From NCBI GenBank assembly GCA_051453625.1, contig JBOZIK010000001.1, positions 223,327,221-223,391,220 on the forward strand: 64,000 nucleotides of DNA, given 5' to 3'. Within the stretch, counting starts at the first letter, position 1. Each line of letters begins with the position of its first letter. The notes under the pieces are model-generated. The model saw only the letters and a list, made by a program, of their open reading frames with translations, was not told the DNA's origin and made no database searches. The DNA comes from Welwitschia mirabilis. Its lineage: Eukaryota; Gnetophyta; Gnetopsida; Welwitschiales. This document shows positions 1-10,433 of the stretch, in pieces. Both the position numbers and the translations under genes were made by a program.

Positions 1-1049
1 CGCAAAATAAAGCAATGAACATTATTAGATACAAAAACATGCTTGTGTCCATTTTTAGCACCTCATACATCTATTCTTTTAATAATAGTATCCATCAATA
101 ATAACATTAGTAAAGTAGCACATTCGTTACTTTGTATCTTTAGCAATAAGAAAATGCAAGGCATGGTTTAGCATATTTCAATTCTAAAAAACATTCAAAG
201 GGTTAAGATTCAAGGTATGCAAGAAGGTCAACCCTAAGGTATAAAGAAGCTACCTTCTCCCTAGTGATTAGTCAAAAAATGATCTCTACATAAAAGCAAA
301 CATAATACAAGAAAATAGAAATGTCCTACAAAATTTCTTGGAGGTGGTCTATGAGTGTGAGAATTCTAGAGAATACGACCCCTTGGAGACATGGAAATGT
401 ACTACATGCCCACTAATGATTAGATAAGGTATTAGCATTGGAAATAATATATTGACACTCAACATTCTTTAATTATTCTCTTCCCTACCCCATTGGCTAT
501 AAAATCATTCCTTAGGAGGCTAGAAGACTTGTTGATTACAAAATAATAACTTAACAAGAACATAAAAAATAAGAAAACATAGCACAGTAGATGATGGTGA
601 TTTCACTGTTAAACTCCTATTTAAGAAAATGAGCTATACCATAAAATATAGACTTAAAATTCATATTGTTTAGTGGTAAATGAAAAAATTATAGACATGC
701 TATTAAAAAATCATGATGGTATTTGATAATGGGTTAAACAAATGTACATAGAAATAAATTAATTAGTGATTCTTGATTACAAGATAATAATGTTTAAAAA
801 CAATATATACTAGAGTATCCTGTAATGCTTGAAACTACATTAGCTATTCATTCAAAAGGTAGTGATGATATAGTAGTCAATGGAGATGGATTAATCAATA
901 GAAAAAAAAGAGACAGGACAACACCTTAGAAATAAGAGGTATCTTAAGAGAAGAACACAAGGGATGATAGATGGATAGGGCATATCATTAGTGAGAGGGC
1001 TACAATTAAATGTAATTAACTACAGAGGCAGTAGATAGGCAGGAAGATA
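1..1049. other. AT-rich stretch without recognised gene
   Basis: No coding region, RNA gene or repeat family could be recognised here on either strand. Stops are frequent in all frames. It lies upstream of the SERINC-like fragment and could be intron or intergenic DNA. Confidence 0.5.
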
Positions 1050-1280
1050 AAACTAGAGGCAGTGAATACAATGGATACTTTCTTCATAATGATTCTTGTA
1101 TTTGTATTTGTTTTTGTTACATTACATCCTAAGGCAAATGGAAGTCTATTAATAGCTTTAGTTATATCAGTGTATTATGTATACCTTTGCTATAGTGAAC
1201 TATCAAGTAAATCCAGATACTATGAGTGCAATCAGCTTCATAAGCATAGTAAAGTAACCTCTTATTTTCATCATGTATGA
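1050..1280 (+). pseudogene. SERINC-family (serine incorporator-like) exon fragment
   Basis: An open frame here begins with NTMDTFFIMILVFVFVF, a hydrophobic membrane segment, followed by TLHPKANGSLL, then a second hydrophobic stretch and CYSELSSKSRYYECNQLHKH. Plant serine-incorporator (SERINC/TMS1) membrane proteins carry the same order: a transmembrane helix, a LHPKVNGSLLPAS-like loop, a helix, then a CYS-LSSEP-DYECNGLHKHSK loop. A plausible splice acceptor (gaggcag) precedes the block near 1049, and a GTAACC donor-like site follows the HKHSK codons near 1255. The normally conserved SSEPRDY loop reads SSKSRYY, and no neighbouring SERINC exons were found, so a dead or captured fragment is likelier than a working exon. 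A real exon of a gene with very long introns cannot be excluded. Confidence 0.55.
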
Positions 1281-1539
1281 AACTACTGTAAGAGATGAAT
1301 AAGCTCGTGTCTTACTTCTCTCTTCTTGATGGCTTACTTCCTTAGAAGAAATAAAAGGTTCTTCTACTGTAATGCCTTATGATGCATCTATTTCTTAGCT
1401 TATAGAAGGGGCATAAGGCCAGCTAATTATATGGAATTTGAAGATGTATCAAATTCCACATATGACACATCCGATGAAGAATTTTCTAATTAGTTCCTAA
1501 TAAAAAAAGAAAATAGATGAAATTATATATGGATTCTAC

Positions 1540-1830
1540 CACTGTTGTAAGACTTGAACTTGCCACACAACTCGGCTAGAGGAAAAAACTTGTGACTCAG
1601 CTGGTCATGAGAGTTGACTTAGCACAGACTCAGGGAGTCAAAAAGAGTCACTAAAGAGTTTCATTAATAGATTTACCAAGACTAGTCAAAACTTTCTAAG
1701 ACTCACAAAAACTCACTAAGACTTGTGAGTTTCAAGAGATAACTCGGACTCAGTAAGTTTCTACCCATCTGACTTGTGAGTTTAACAAAGCTTGGACTTG
1801 GAGAGTACTCGCTGTGACCTGGAGAGTCTT
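1540..1830. repeat. GACTC/GAGTC-rich degenerate motif region
   Basis: Over about 290 bases the words ACTC, GACTC, GAGT and GAGTC recur every 10-25 bases (for example gactcagggagtc, aaactcactaagactt, cggactcagtaag). The density is far above the neighbouring DNA. There is no fixed period, so this is not a simple tandem repeat. It resembles decayed low-complexity coding sequence of a mobile element, but I could not name it. Confidence 0.4.
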
Positions 1831-1879
1831 GCAACAATGGATGATACTAGCTATTGTTATTTCATCACTGTAAATGGAG

Positions 1880-2860
1880 GAATTAGAAGAATTAGAGTTT
1901 GATATAATTGCCCTTTATAATATCCCATTTGATGGTAACATTGAGTAACAGTCAAAGGAAGCCAAAAAAAACTTGAACTATACATTATGTGTATGACCCG
2001 CAACTATGCAAGCTTTAGCTACATTTGTAAGATATTATGTTCTACCATTTTTGACATCTAAAAGTAAAGGAATATTATTGTATCCTATCCTTGGATACCT
2101 TAGCAGGGCATTGACTTATATTCTATCCTTAAGAGAGAGCCAGCTCAATTTATCAAAGTTAGAATTGGATCACTTTGTAGTTAGAACATTAATAGCATAC
2201 CAAACTATTTCAAATCTTGCAACATATAGAAGTGATGATGTTGTATTGCTAACCTTATGTACCATTCCTTTTTGGGATCCATCCAACTATAAAGAGAGTT
2301 CTAGCTTAAGGCTAATGGTTGATCACAGAGATGCATTCCTTCGATGATGGTCACATGGAAGAGATTCTTTGAAGATAAATTACGGGAATTTGAAGGTGGA
2401 TCAAATGGATCTTTTGCCTTGTTGATAGGAGAATAAGATTCCAATTTTTCCACAACCTATATCTTTATCTACATATCCTATCAATCATATGTGTTTATGC
2501 TTTGGACATATATTTACATTAGAGAGATCAAAGAAGAATCTTTAATTGCTTGAGTCCATTGAACACTCATTAAGAATTGGGAAGAAGCAATATTGGCATG
2601 TAGCTAATGTAACCAATACAAGTATGGATCTTCTGATGGAACTAAAGGCATCCCTCAGATTTCAGTTATTGAAGTCTTAAGGAGAAGTTATTTTACACTA
2701 TATTCAATTTTTCAGGGAATCATAGAAGATGAAGATGACATTCTCAGATATTAAACTTATAATGCTTATGTGTCAGCTCTTATAGCACTTTCAATGAAAA
2801 ATTCTAGCAAAAGGATCAAAGGCCTTGTATACACCTCAGATAGCATCGAATAAAATACTA
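1880..2860 (+). pseudogene. Unrecognised coding-like block with in-frame stops
   Basis: The longest open stretch is 2006-2347 (113 codons). Protein-like sequence continues in the same frame on both sides of it, interrupted by stops: upstream around 1890-2003 (two stops) and downstream to about 2700. The open part starts MQALATFVRYYVLPFL and contains DHFVVRTLIAYQTISNL and later IPFWDPSNY. Base composition is less AT-rich than the flanks. I do not recognise the family. The pattern (long shared frame, scattered stops) is that of a decayed exon or retrocopy. It lies 600 bp after the SERINC-like fragment and just outside the 3' LTR of the copia element. Confidence 0.35.
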
Positions 2861-3036
2861 ACCTCTTAGATAAATTTTCTAATTTATTGAGAAAACGTAA
2901 AGGGTTTTTTACCATTTAAGTATAAACTTATCCAAACATGTTTTAATGTCATGCTGCTAGCTCTCCATAATGCACTTTTAAGTGTGTAATTCCCTAACAG
3001 ACTTAGCCCTTTTACCAAAATAGCATGACGAGTCTA

Positions 3037-3385
3037 TGATAAAAGAAATTAAATATGTTTCAAACACTCAGAAATATATTGTAATAGAAAATTTAAGGGG
3101 TAGCATGCACCTAAAATTCAATGGAAGAGTCTTTGTGCAACTAATATTTTTATTTATGAACTGAAAATCTTAAATAAACAAAATACATAAACTAGATTGT
3201 AAGAAAATAGCCACTAAATAGGATACTACAACATGAACGTGAACCCACGTCCTAATAGTAAGATACCCACATACAACCACTTTAGCAAATGCATAAAACA
3301 ACTTCCTAAAAAATAAGATAAATACAAACAGACTTCTATGACTCATGAAAGACTTATTCAAATAAAAGACACACATCACTTAACA
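3037..3385 (-). repeat. 3' LTR of the copia element
   Basis: On the minus strand it begins TGTTAAGTGATG and ends TTTCTTTTATCA, giving the usual TG...CA ends. It aligns end to end with 6502-6851. The purine-rich AAGGGAG run just outside its start (near 3391) may be what remains of a polypurine tract. Confidence 0.8.
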
Positions 3386-3495
3386 TTAACTCCCTTAAAC
3401 TGAAAGTTATGAATTTTAGTTTACTGGTGTAGCTCCTTTAATCTGATCATTCATAGTGCAAACTCCAATTAACCTTCTTAAATTTTAAAAGGGAG

Positions 3496-3801
3496 CTAAT
3501 TTGAGAGGTTTAGTAAATATATCTGCTAGCTGCTCTTCACTTCTGCAAATTTTCAATTAATTATCCCATAATAACTAAGATCTCTTAGAAAATGGTATTT
3601 AACATCAATATGTTTGCTCCTTCTATGTAGTACTGGATTCTTGGACAGCTTGATGGCTGAATTATTGTCATAAAAAATTGCAGTTGCTTCTACTTGTTTG
3701 AAATGTAGCATCTCAAGAATTTTCCTTAGCCAAATAGCTTGAGTATCACAATCTACTGTAGCAATAAACTCAGCTTCAATAGTTGACAAAGTGATAATAC
3801 G
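3496..3801 (-). pseudogene. copia RNase H and pol C-terminus
   Basis: The minus-strand translation shows the classic copia tail: TLSTIEAEFIA, QAIWLRKIL, then NNSAIKLSKNP and RSKHIDVKYHFLRD, and after a stop EEQLADIFTKPLKL. These belong to the RNase H domain and the end of the pol polyprotein, which releases the RNA strand during reverse transcription. The 5' side is cut by an N-gap (3802-4589). In-frame stops show it is not functional. Confidence 0.85.
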
Positions 3802-4589
3802 NNNNNNNNNNNNNNNNNNNNNNNNNNNNNNNNNNNNNNNNNNNNNNNNNNNNNNNNNNNNNNNNNNNNNNNNNNNNNNNNNNNNNNNNNNNNNNNNNNN
3901 NNNNNNNNNNNNNNNNNNNNNNNNNNNNNNNNNNNNNNNNNNNNNNNNNNNNNNNNNNNNNNNNNNNNNNNNNNNNNNNNNNNNNNNNNNNNNNNNNNNN
4001 NNNNNNNNNNNNNNNNNNNNNNNNNNNNNNNNNNNNNNNNNNNNNNNNNNNNNNNNNNNNNNNNNNNNNNNNNNNNNNNNNNNNNNNNNNNNNNNNNNNN
4101 NNNNNNNNNNNNNNNNNNNNNNNNNNNNNNNNNNNNNNNNNNNNNNNNNNNNNNNNNNNNNNNNNNNNNNNNNNNNNNNNNNNNNNNNNNNNNNNNNNNN
4201 NNNNNNNNNNNNNNNNNNNNNNNNNNNNNNNNNNNNNNNNNNNNNNNNNNNNNNNNNNNNNNNNNNNNNNNNNNNNNNNNNNNNNNNNNNNNNNNNNNNN
4301 NNNNNNNNNNNNNNNNNNNNNNNNNNNNNNNNNNNNNNNNNNNNNNNNNNNNNNNNNNNNNNNNNNNNNNNNNNNNNNNNNNNNNNNNNNNNNNNNNNNN
4401 NNNNNNNNNNNNNNNNNNNNNNNNNNNNNNNNNNNNNNNNNNNNNNNNNNNNNNNNNNNNNNNNNNNNNNNNNNNNNNNNNNNNNNNNNNNNNNNNNNNN
4501 NNNNNNNNNNNNNNNNNNNNNNNNNNNNNNNNNNNNNNNNNNNNNNNNNNNNNNNNNNNNNNNNNNNNNNNNNNNNNNNNNNNNNNNNN
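3802..4589. other. Assembly gap (N)
   Basis: A run of N lies inside the copia reverse transcriptase/RNase H region. Reverse transcriptase residues (RLDIMY) end on one side and RNase H begins on the other, so the missing part is presumably the rest of pol. Confidence 0.95.
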
Positions 4590-5118
4590 CATACATTATG
4601 TCTAGTCTTGTTACTGTTAAATACATGAAACTATTTATAATTTGTTTGTAAAGTGTACTATAAACCTTCTTTTCTTTATGATCTTTATTTAGCTTTAAAC
4701 CAAACTCAATTGGAGCATTCACAGGATTGTAATCCTTTATTTGAAATCTGTCAAGAATTTCTCTCACATATTTCTTTTGACAAATAAAAAATTCCATTAG
4801 TGGATTGCACTACATCTATGCTAAGAAAGTAATGCATCATACAAAGATTAAACATTTCAAATTCCACCATCATAAACTTCTTGACATATTCAAACATGGA
4901 ACTATCATTTCTAGTAAAAATAACATCATCCACAAACCATACATCAGATTGATACTCATTTTTGACTTCAACAACCATCAACAAAGTTTCTGCTTCATTC
5001 TTTTCTACAAAATTTGACTTTTCCCCCTTTTCTTTATCATTGGATAGCTAAGCATAATATTTAGAATGATAATGACTAAATCTATGACATCTAAAGCATT
5101 CTACCTTGGATTTGTCAA
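4590..5118 (-). pseudogene. copia gag end fused to reverse transcriptase
   Basis: On the minus strand the segment first encodes a gag zinc-knuckle remnant (VECFRCHRFSHYHSKYY; the last cysteine of CCHC is Tyr). It continues EVKNEYQSDVWF, the gag end that normally leads into the protease VDTGC. Instead the codons run directly into VDDVIFTRNDSSMFE, the YVDD active-site region of copia reverse transcriptase, and on through EFEMFNLCMMHYFL. Protease, integrase and the N-terminal reverse transcriptase are missing at this junction. The shared Val-Asp codons suggest a microhomology-type deletion. A second, longer gag copy lies at 5448-5860. Confidence 0.75.
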
Positions 5119-5218
5119 NNNNNNNNNNNNNNNNNNNNNNNNNNNNNNNNNNNNNNNNNNNNNNNNNNNNNNNNNNNNNNNNNNNNNNNNNNNNNNNNNN
5201 NNNNNNNNNNNNNNNNNN
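5119..5218. other. Assembly gap (N), about 100 bases
   Basis: A gap of about 100 N separates two similar gag segments of the copia element. The two sides repeat each other imperfectly, so the gap may hide a misjoin between two copia copies. Confidence 0.9.
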
Positions 5219-6480
5219 ACAATTGTCCAACATTCAACAAATTGCAATTCAAGTTAGGAACATATAGCCCATTAGAATTTTTTCTACAAAACCATTCTTG
5301 GTTTTTAGACTAATATCACCCTTTCCCATAACATTCATAGTAGAATTATCACCAAAACTCATTATAAAAAGATAGTATTCATTTGAGGAAGAAAAAGAAA
5401 ACTTACTTCGACACATATGGTTGTTGCATCCTATATCCACATATCACACATCAGATTGATGCTTATTTCTGACCTCAGCAGCCATTAATAAAGTTTCCAC
5501 TTGATTCTTTTCTACAAAATTTGAATTCTCTCCCTTTTCTTTATCATTGGGTAGCTTACTATAACATTTAAAGTGATAATAACGAAATCTATGACATCTA
5601 AAGTCCTCTACCTTGGATTTGTCAAAGTTTTGGTCATACCCTTTACCTTTGCCTTGAAATTGATCATTCTCCACTTTGAATTGCTTGCTACCATCTCTGC
5701 CTTGGTCTCTCCTTCCTCCTCCTCTTCCTTTACCTCTATCATTTGAAGGATGAATAGGGGTAGAAATCTCAAGGGCTCGCTCCTCTATGTTTGAATTATA
5801 ACTCATCTTCTGTTCATGGACTAGCAAGGAACTTTGAAGTCCATAAAAAAAAAAGAGCATCTATGTCTTTAGATTCTTCAATTGAGCAGATAACATAATC
5901 AAACTTAGGATAAATAGAGCACAATATCTTCTCCATGATTGCAACATCTTCTATCTTCTCTCAAAGAAAGAAAATTTTGTTGGCTGTTTTCATAGTCCTT
6001 TCATAAAAGTTAGTGATAGATTCACCATCTTTTATTTGTAAGATCTCAAAATATCTTTTCAAGACTTGGAGTTGTGCATGCTTGATTCTAGAGGAGTCTT
6101 GATACTTTTTCTTCATTAAGTCCTAGATACCCTTGGAAGTTTCTTTGCTAAGAATTATTTCCAAGATAGAGCAATTAATTGCTTAAAACAAATAATTTTT
6201 GGCTTTAAGATCTTTCAACTTTTGGTTGTCTAACTCCCTTTATTATGATTCTATGAGAACTCCACCTACAGGTGTTGCTATACCATATTTAACTACTTGT
6301 CAGTGTTCTTTTGATCCTAGAAAATTCTCCATAAACATACTCTAGTGATCATAATGACCATTAAAATGAAGGATGGCTAGTTGCACAAAATTTTCAAAGG
6401 TCATATTCCTTTTTCTATAGTAAAATAAAAGAAAGAAATCTATTTCTCTCTAACTCACATAATTTTTTTCTTTTTGTTCA
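5219..6480 (-). pseudogene. copia gag and start of protease
   Basis: Minus-strand reading from about 6480 down: UBN2-type gag remnants (around 5880-5930 KFDYVICSIEESKDIDA), then 5860-5444 with LQSSLLVHEQKMS, a Gly/Arg-rich linker (RGKGRGGGRRDQGRDG) and a degraded zinc knuckle (EDFRCHRFRYYHFKC; first Cys and the Gly-His pair lost). Then comes the protease start around 5440-5249 (DIGCNNHMC, corresponding to the DTGCSNHMC active-site motif; the catalytic Asp is kept, Thr is Ile). Gag would form the particle core and protease would cleave the polyprotein. Stops and lost ligands show decay. Confidence 0.8.
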
Positions 6481-6487
6481 CACTCAA

Positions 6488-6500
6488 GGCTCTGATACCA
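6488..6500 (-). other. Primer-binding site (initiator Met tRNA type)
   Basis: TGGTATCAGAGCC on the minus strand, one base inside the 5' LTR, is the standard copia primer-binding site complementary to the 3' end of initiator methionine tRNA. It fixes the element's orientation. Confidence 0.85.
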
Positions 6501-6501
6501 C

Positions 6502-6851
6502 TAATAAAAGAAATTGAATATGACTCAAACACTTAAAAATATATTGCAATAGAAAATTTAAGAGGTAGACTACCCCTAAAATTCAATGGAAGAGTCTTTA
6601 TGCAACTGATATTTTTATTCATGAACTAGAAGCCTTAAATAGACAAAATACATAAATCAAAATGCAAGAAAATAGACATTAAATAGATCACTACAACATG
6701 AATGTGAACCCACTTCCTAATAGTTAGCTACCCACATACAACCACTTCAGTAAATGCATAAAACAACTTTTTAAAAAGTAGGATAAATAGAAATAGACTT
6801 CTATGATTCATGGAAGACTTATTCAAAAAAAAAGACACATGTTACTTAACA
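6502..6851 (-). repeat. 5' LTR of the copia element
   Basis: It aligns with 3037-3385 over its whole length. On the minus strand it starts TGTTAAGTAACATG and ends TTTCTTTTATTA; the final CA of the partner has become TA. It sits directly next to the primer-binding site. Confidence 0.8.
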
Positions 6852-8600
6852 TTCTGCACATTGTAAGGGCTCTCTCTTGGATTTGAAGAGGATAAGTCTA
6901 AAGCAAAACATCTAAAAAGTAAAAATTGAAGCACTAACACCCAAGGATAATAGATAATATAAAAGGCTCATAGGACTTCTGCATTAGAGAAGAGCCTTAT
7001 TTCTCAATGTTATAGACTTGAGAATCTATCTGAGCATCACATTTTTCATTCTACAACATGGATGCCTTCTCCGCTAACTTAGAGTTTCTTTGCTAAAGGT
7101 CATGCGCTCTATTTTCGAAGTTCATGAGATACGCCTTCTTCATCACGCATGCCTGTTGAGCTGAACTATTGATACTCTATTCCCTAGTAGCCTCTTAAGG
7201 TGTTTGTATGCCTTGTTTGTGGCAAATTTTCCTTGATTTTCTTTCTTTCTTGAAAGGCACCACTGTTGATGATGTTAAAGTAGTACATGACAGAATGGCC
7301 ATGTGATCACTCTCACCTTTTAGCAAAATTTAAATATTTGAGGTGGATGTCTTCTACTATTGTACATTCATCTTTAGAATTCTCCCTACATTTACATCCT
7401 CATCACTTTCATTCACTGCAACAACACATGCACTCATCAACATTGAAGATTGAAGATTGAACAGACAAGAGGCTCATAGAAGAAGATAAAAAAAAGGACA
7501 GAAAGAGTTAAGAGCATACCATTGGCATCTCCACTAGGAAAGACAGAGGCGTCAAAATAGAAGCAGCCTCTAGAAACATAGGGAAAATACCACTATTTTT
7601 GTTGCTTGTTTGTAAGTTTAATACATCTTATGAAATTCTTGGCTGTGTACTCCATATTTAAATAGTCATAAAACTTGCTTTGAGCTCTTTTCAAAGTTTA
7701 TAGAATTTATAAAAGCTTGTTTGAAAGCCTACTTAGTTTTTCAAGTTTTGAATTTCTAGACTTTTTAGGTTCTTAGATATTGAAATGATTTCTACTTTTA
7801 ACAGTTTTCATGTTTTTTAGGTTTTCAAGATCTGCACTTTTATAGCTTAGAAATCTACTTTAAAAGTTTTAAGAAGCTTGAGAAACATGTTTTGAGAACC
7901 ATGTAGTAAATTGTTTGATTATTAAAATGACCATCTCCACTGACGCGTGCTCCTTTTCCACTTTTTAAGAGATCCTAAACTTTTAAACTTAGCTAAGCTA
8001 AAGTCTTAACTTCTTAAACTACTAAATGATGATACTAGCAACTCTACTTGGTTTCCTTAATGATCTTTTATAGCTTTTTTTTTAGCTACAGAGAGGTAAT
8101 GCTAGCATTCTTGTAAGAGCATTGGAGCTTCTTATGTAGCTTTTGTAGCCCTTATTTCATGCCTTATACATCCCCAACTCTATTCATCAAGAAGTTTGTA
8201 AAAGCTTTGTAAGGATTTTAGCTTCAAAATTATTTTAGCTTTGCTTCAAAAGAAATTCTTTAGTTTATTGTTGAAATCTATCCATTAATCTACCCTTCGA
8301 CCATCTCTTTCATTGTATTTCCTTTTTTATATTTCCAAAGCCTTTATCATTCTTAGCTGACTTCATATGATCCTTTTTCTCTTTCTTGTTTTCTTGTGAC
8401 TTGAAGTAGATCCTTCTACAACTCAAGTCCATTTAACTTCTTATTTCTAGACACATTCTTCCATTCTGCTCTTGGACAACTGAGACCATTCCTAGTTCAC
8501 TATATCCTAAGGATAGAGCCAGAGTAACCATCTACCCAAACTAGTAAGCGAACGAGCAAGTTTATTCCAAAAAAAAATGTGTTAGCACCTGTGATTAAAA
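6852..8600. other. Unassigned region between copia LTR and TBC fragment
   Basis: Base composition is slightly less AT-rich than average around 7000-7600. No domain was recognised on either strand; all frames have frequent stops. The part around 7620-8300 repeats short words such as CTTTGTAAAAGCTTT and TTTTAAGAAGC, without a clear period. Confidence 0.45.
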
Positions 8601-8612
8601 TCCATGCATCAA

Positions 8613-8892
8613 CAGACTCTTTGAACAAGGAATTTGAATATGAAAAGGTTATGAGACTTTGTGAAGTTTTATGGACTCAAGACTTATGAGAACATTTCCG
8701 CACATATGCATGGCTCTTCTCAAACACCACTGCAAGAAAATTATAAAGGAAGGAATGGATTTTGACACATTGTTAAAGTTCATAAATGAACTCAGCTATC
8801 ATATTGACCTTCAAAAAACATTGAAGAATGCTAAAGAACTCTGTATTTGTGCTAGAGAGGCAAGATCTACTTGTATCCCTTCACAAACATAG
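8613..8892 (+). pseudogene. TBC/RabGAP domain C-terminal fragment
   Basis: The frame starting near 8620 gives LNKEFEYEKVMRLCEVLWTQ, then a stop and EHF. After a +1 shift near 8697 it continues HICMALLKHHCKKIIKEGMD, FDTLLKFINELS, and ends AKELCICAREARSTCIPSQT. This matches the end of plant TBC-domain Rab GTPase-activating proteins: an EFSYEKTMRLWEVLWT helix, a CVALLKRYR-like helix, an MDFDTLLKFINELSG stretch, and ALCICAGE. The working protein stimulates GTP hydrolysis on Rab GTPases in membrane traffic. Here the frameshift, the stop and the missing N-terminal catalytic part mean a dead fragment. No LTR or terminal repeat directly brackets it. Confidence 0.65.
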
Positions 8893-9135
8893 CGTTCTTC
8901 ATCTAAGATCAAATATGTGTACTAGTGTTATGTAAATACTTCCTTCTTAAAAGATTTATGCTTTTAAACAATATCTCATCTAATGTTGCTCAATAACATT
9001 ATCTAAATTTTTAGAGAGTAAATTGTATTTCTCTATGTTACAACATCTTTAAATTGATGTACTAAAATTTTAGTAGTTTATATTCTGCTTTGATCTCACT
9101 AACCATGCACTATTTTTATACAAAAAGACAATCCT
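8893..9135. other. AT-rich spacer with gap-flank sequence
   Basis: No gene seen. The last 37 bases before the gap are repeated almost exactly after it. Confidence 0.4.
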
Positions 9136-9571
9136 NNNNNNNNNNNNNNNNNNNNNNNNNNNNNNNNNNNNNNNNNNNNNNNNNNNNNNNNNNNNNNNNN
9201 NNNNNNNNNNNNNNNNNNNNNNNNNNNNNNNNNNNNNNNNNNNNNNNNNNNNNNNNNNNNNNNNNNNNNNNNNNNNNNNNNNNNNNNNNNNNNNNNNNNN
9301 NNNNNNNNNNNNNNNNNNNNNNNNNNNNNNNNNNNNNNNNNNNNNNNNNNNNNNNNNNNNNNNNNNNNNNNNNNNNNNNNNNNNNNNNNNNNNNNNNNNN
9401 NNNNNNNNNNNNNNNNNNNNNNNNNNNNNNNNNNNNNNNNNNNNNNNNNNNNNNNNNNNNNNNNNNNNNNNNNNNNNNNNNNNNNNNNNNNNNNNNNNNN
9501 NNNNNNNNNNNNNNNNNNNNNNNNNNNNNNNNNNNNNNNNNNNNNNNNNNNNNNNNNNNNNNNNNNNNNNN
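9136..9571. other. Assembly gap (N)
   Basis: The sequence actaaccatgcactattttt and the bases after it up to the gap recur on the far side (from 9572) with one difference. The gap may reflect an unmerged contig overlap or a short tandem repeat. Confidence 0.9.
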
Positions 9572-10430
9572 ACTAACCCTGCACTATTTTTATACAAAAA
9601 GACAATCCTATACATCAAGAGTTTAACACCAATTCTTACCCCAGAAACGTTTTAAGGGAGTTGCCATAGTACTTGAGATTCCTACAAGATTTTACTTATA
9701 GGAATACTGTGATATCAGTCTCTTGAAATAGTTTGTAGCTCCTTTAGTTATTTCAGATTCATGCCATTCTTCAAGTTTGCTAGACATGATTTTGAATTCC
9801 ATTGTATTGTGATGTTTTAGAGTTTGAAAATCAAATGCTAGGATAGTGCATAGTTTTTTAGATTATGTTAAAAAATAATTCAAGAATAAAAACTTGCAAG
9901 AGTAGTAAGGAAATGACATTGAATTAATTGATATCTCATATTTGATTAATTTTTTGCATATCTAAAATGGTTTTACCCTCTTTCTTGATAGACGTGAACA
10001 ATTGGTGTAGAAAAATGGTTGTATTTTATATTTTTAATGAATCACTTACATGTTTTCCCTACATAATTTGCTTATACTAAGATTGGCTTATCTAGTTTAG
10101 ATTAATAACTCTACATTACCTATTTGCATTAAGATTGTCTTGTTTGGTTCTGAAGCAAATTTTATAGTAAATTCTTTAAAATTACTTTCCATTTACATAC
10201 CTCTATTAGCATACACATCCATTCTTTTCTATCAATCATTACTTCTTATCAATCTTTCTTAATTTTTCCTTTCCAAATACTTTTTGTACACTAACGTTAC
10301 ATTTTAATATGACACTTCATTTTAATGTGACTATAGATTACGAATGATGCTTTACAATTTGTCGGTCCTATATACTGAAAATGATGGTTCTCATATTTTT
10401 TTCAAAAAAATGCAAGACTTAAAATAACAT
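9572..10430. other. AT-rich region without recognised gene
   Basis: No coding region or known repeat could be supported on either strand. Confidence 0.45.
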
Positions 10431-10433
10431 AAC

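Larger units (their letters stand above)
3037..6851 (-). mobile_element. Ty1-copia LTR retrotransposon, internally deleted, minus strand
   Basis: Reading on the minus strand, the order is 5' LTR (6851-6502), initiator-Met-type primer-binding site (6500-6488), gag, zinc knuckle, protease start, a gap, a second gag/zinc-knuckle segment fused to reverse transcriptase, a large gap, RNase H, and the 3' LTR (3385-3037). The element is far shorter than a complete copia (usually about 5 kb), even counting N bases. It lacks integrase and most of the reverse transcriptase. Both LTRs are still alignable over their length with many scattered differences, so the insertion is old. The five bases outside the two LTRs do not match, so no target-site duplication is visible. 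Confidence 0.85.

Noticed and set aside
3753-4651. Long open frames on both strands across 3.8-4.6 kb
   Set aside because: They consist almost wholly of N bases and carry no information.
9070-9626. Open frames spanning the gap at 9.1-9.6 kb
   Set aside because: Almost all residues are undefined, and the readable ends are the two copies of the gap-flank repeat.
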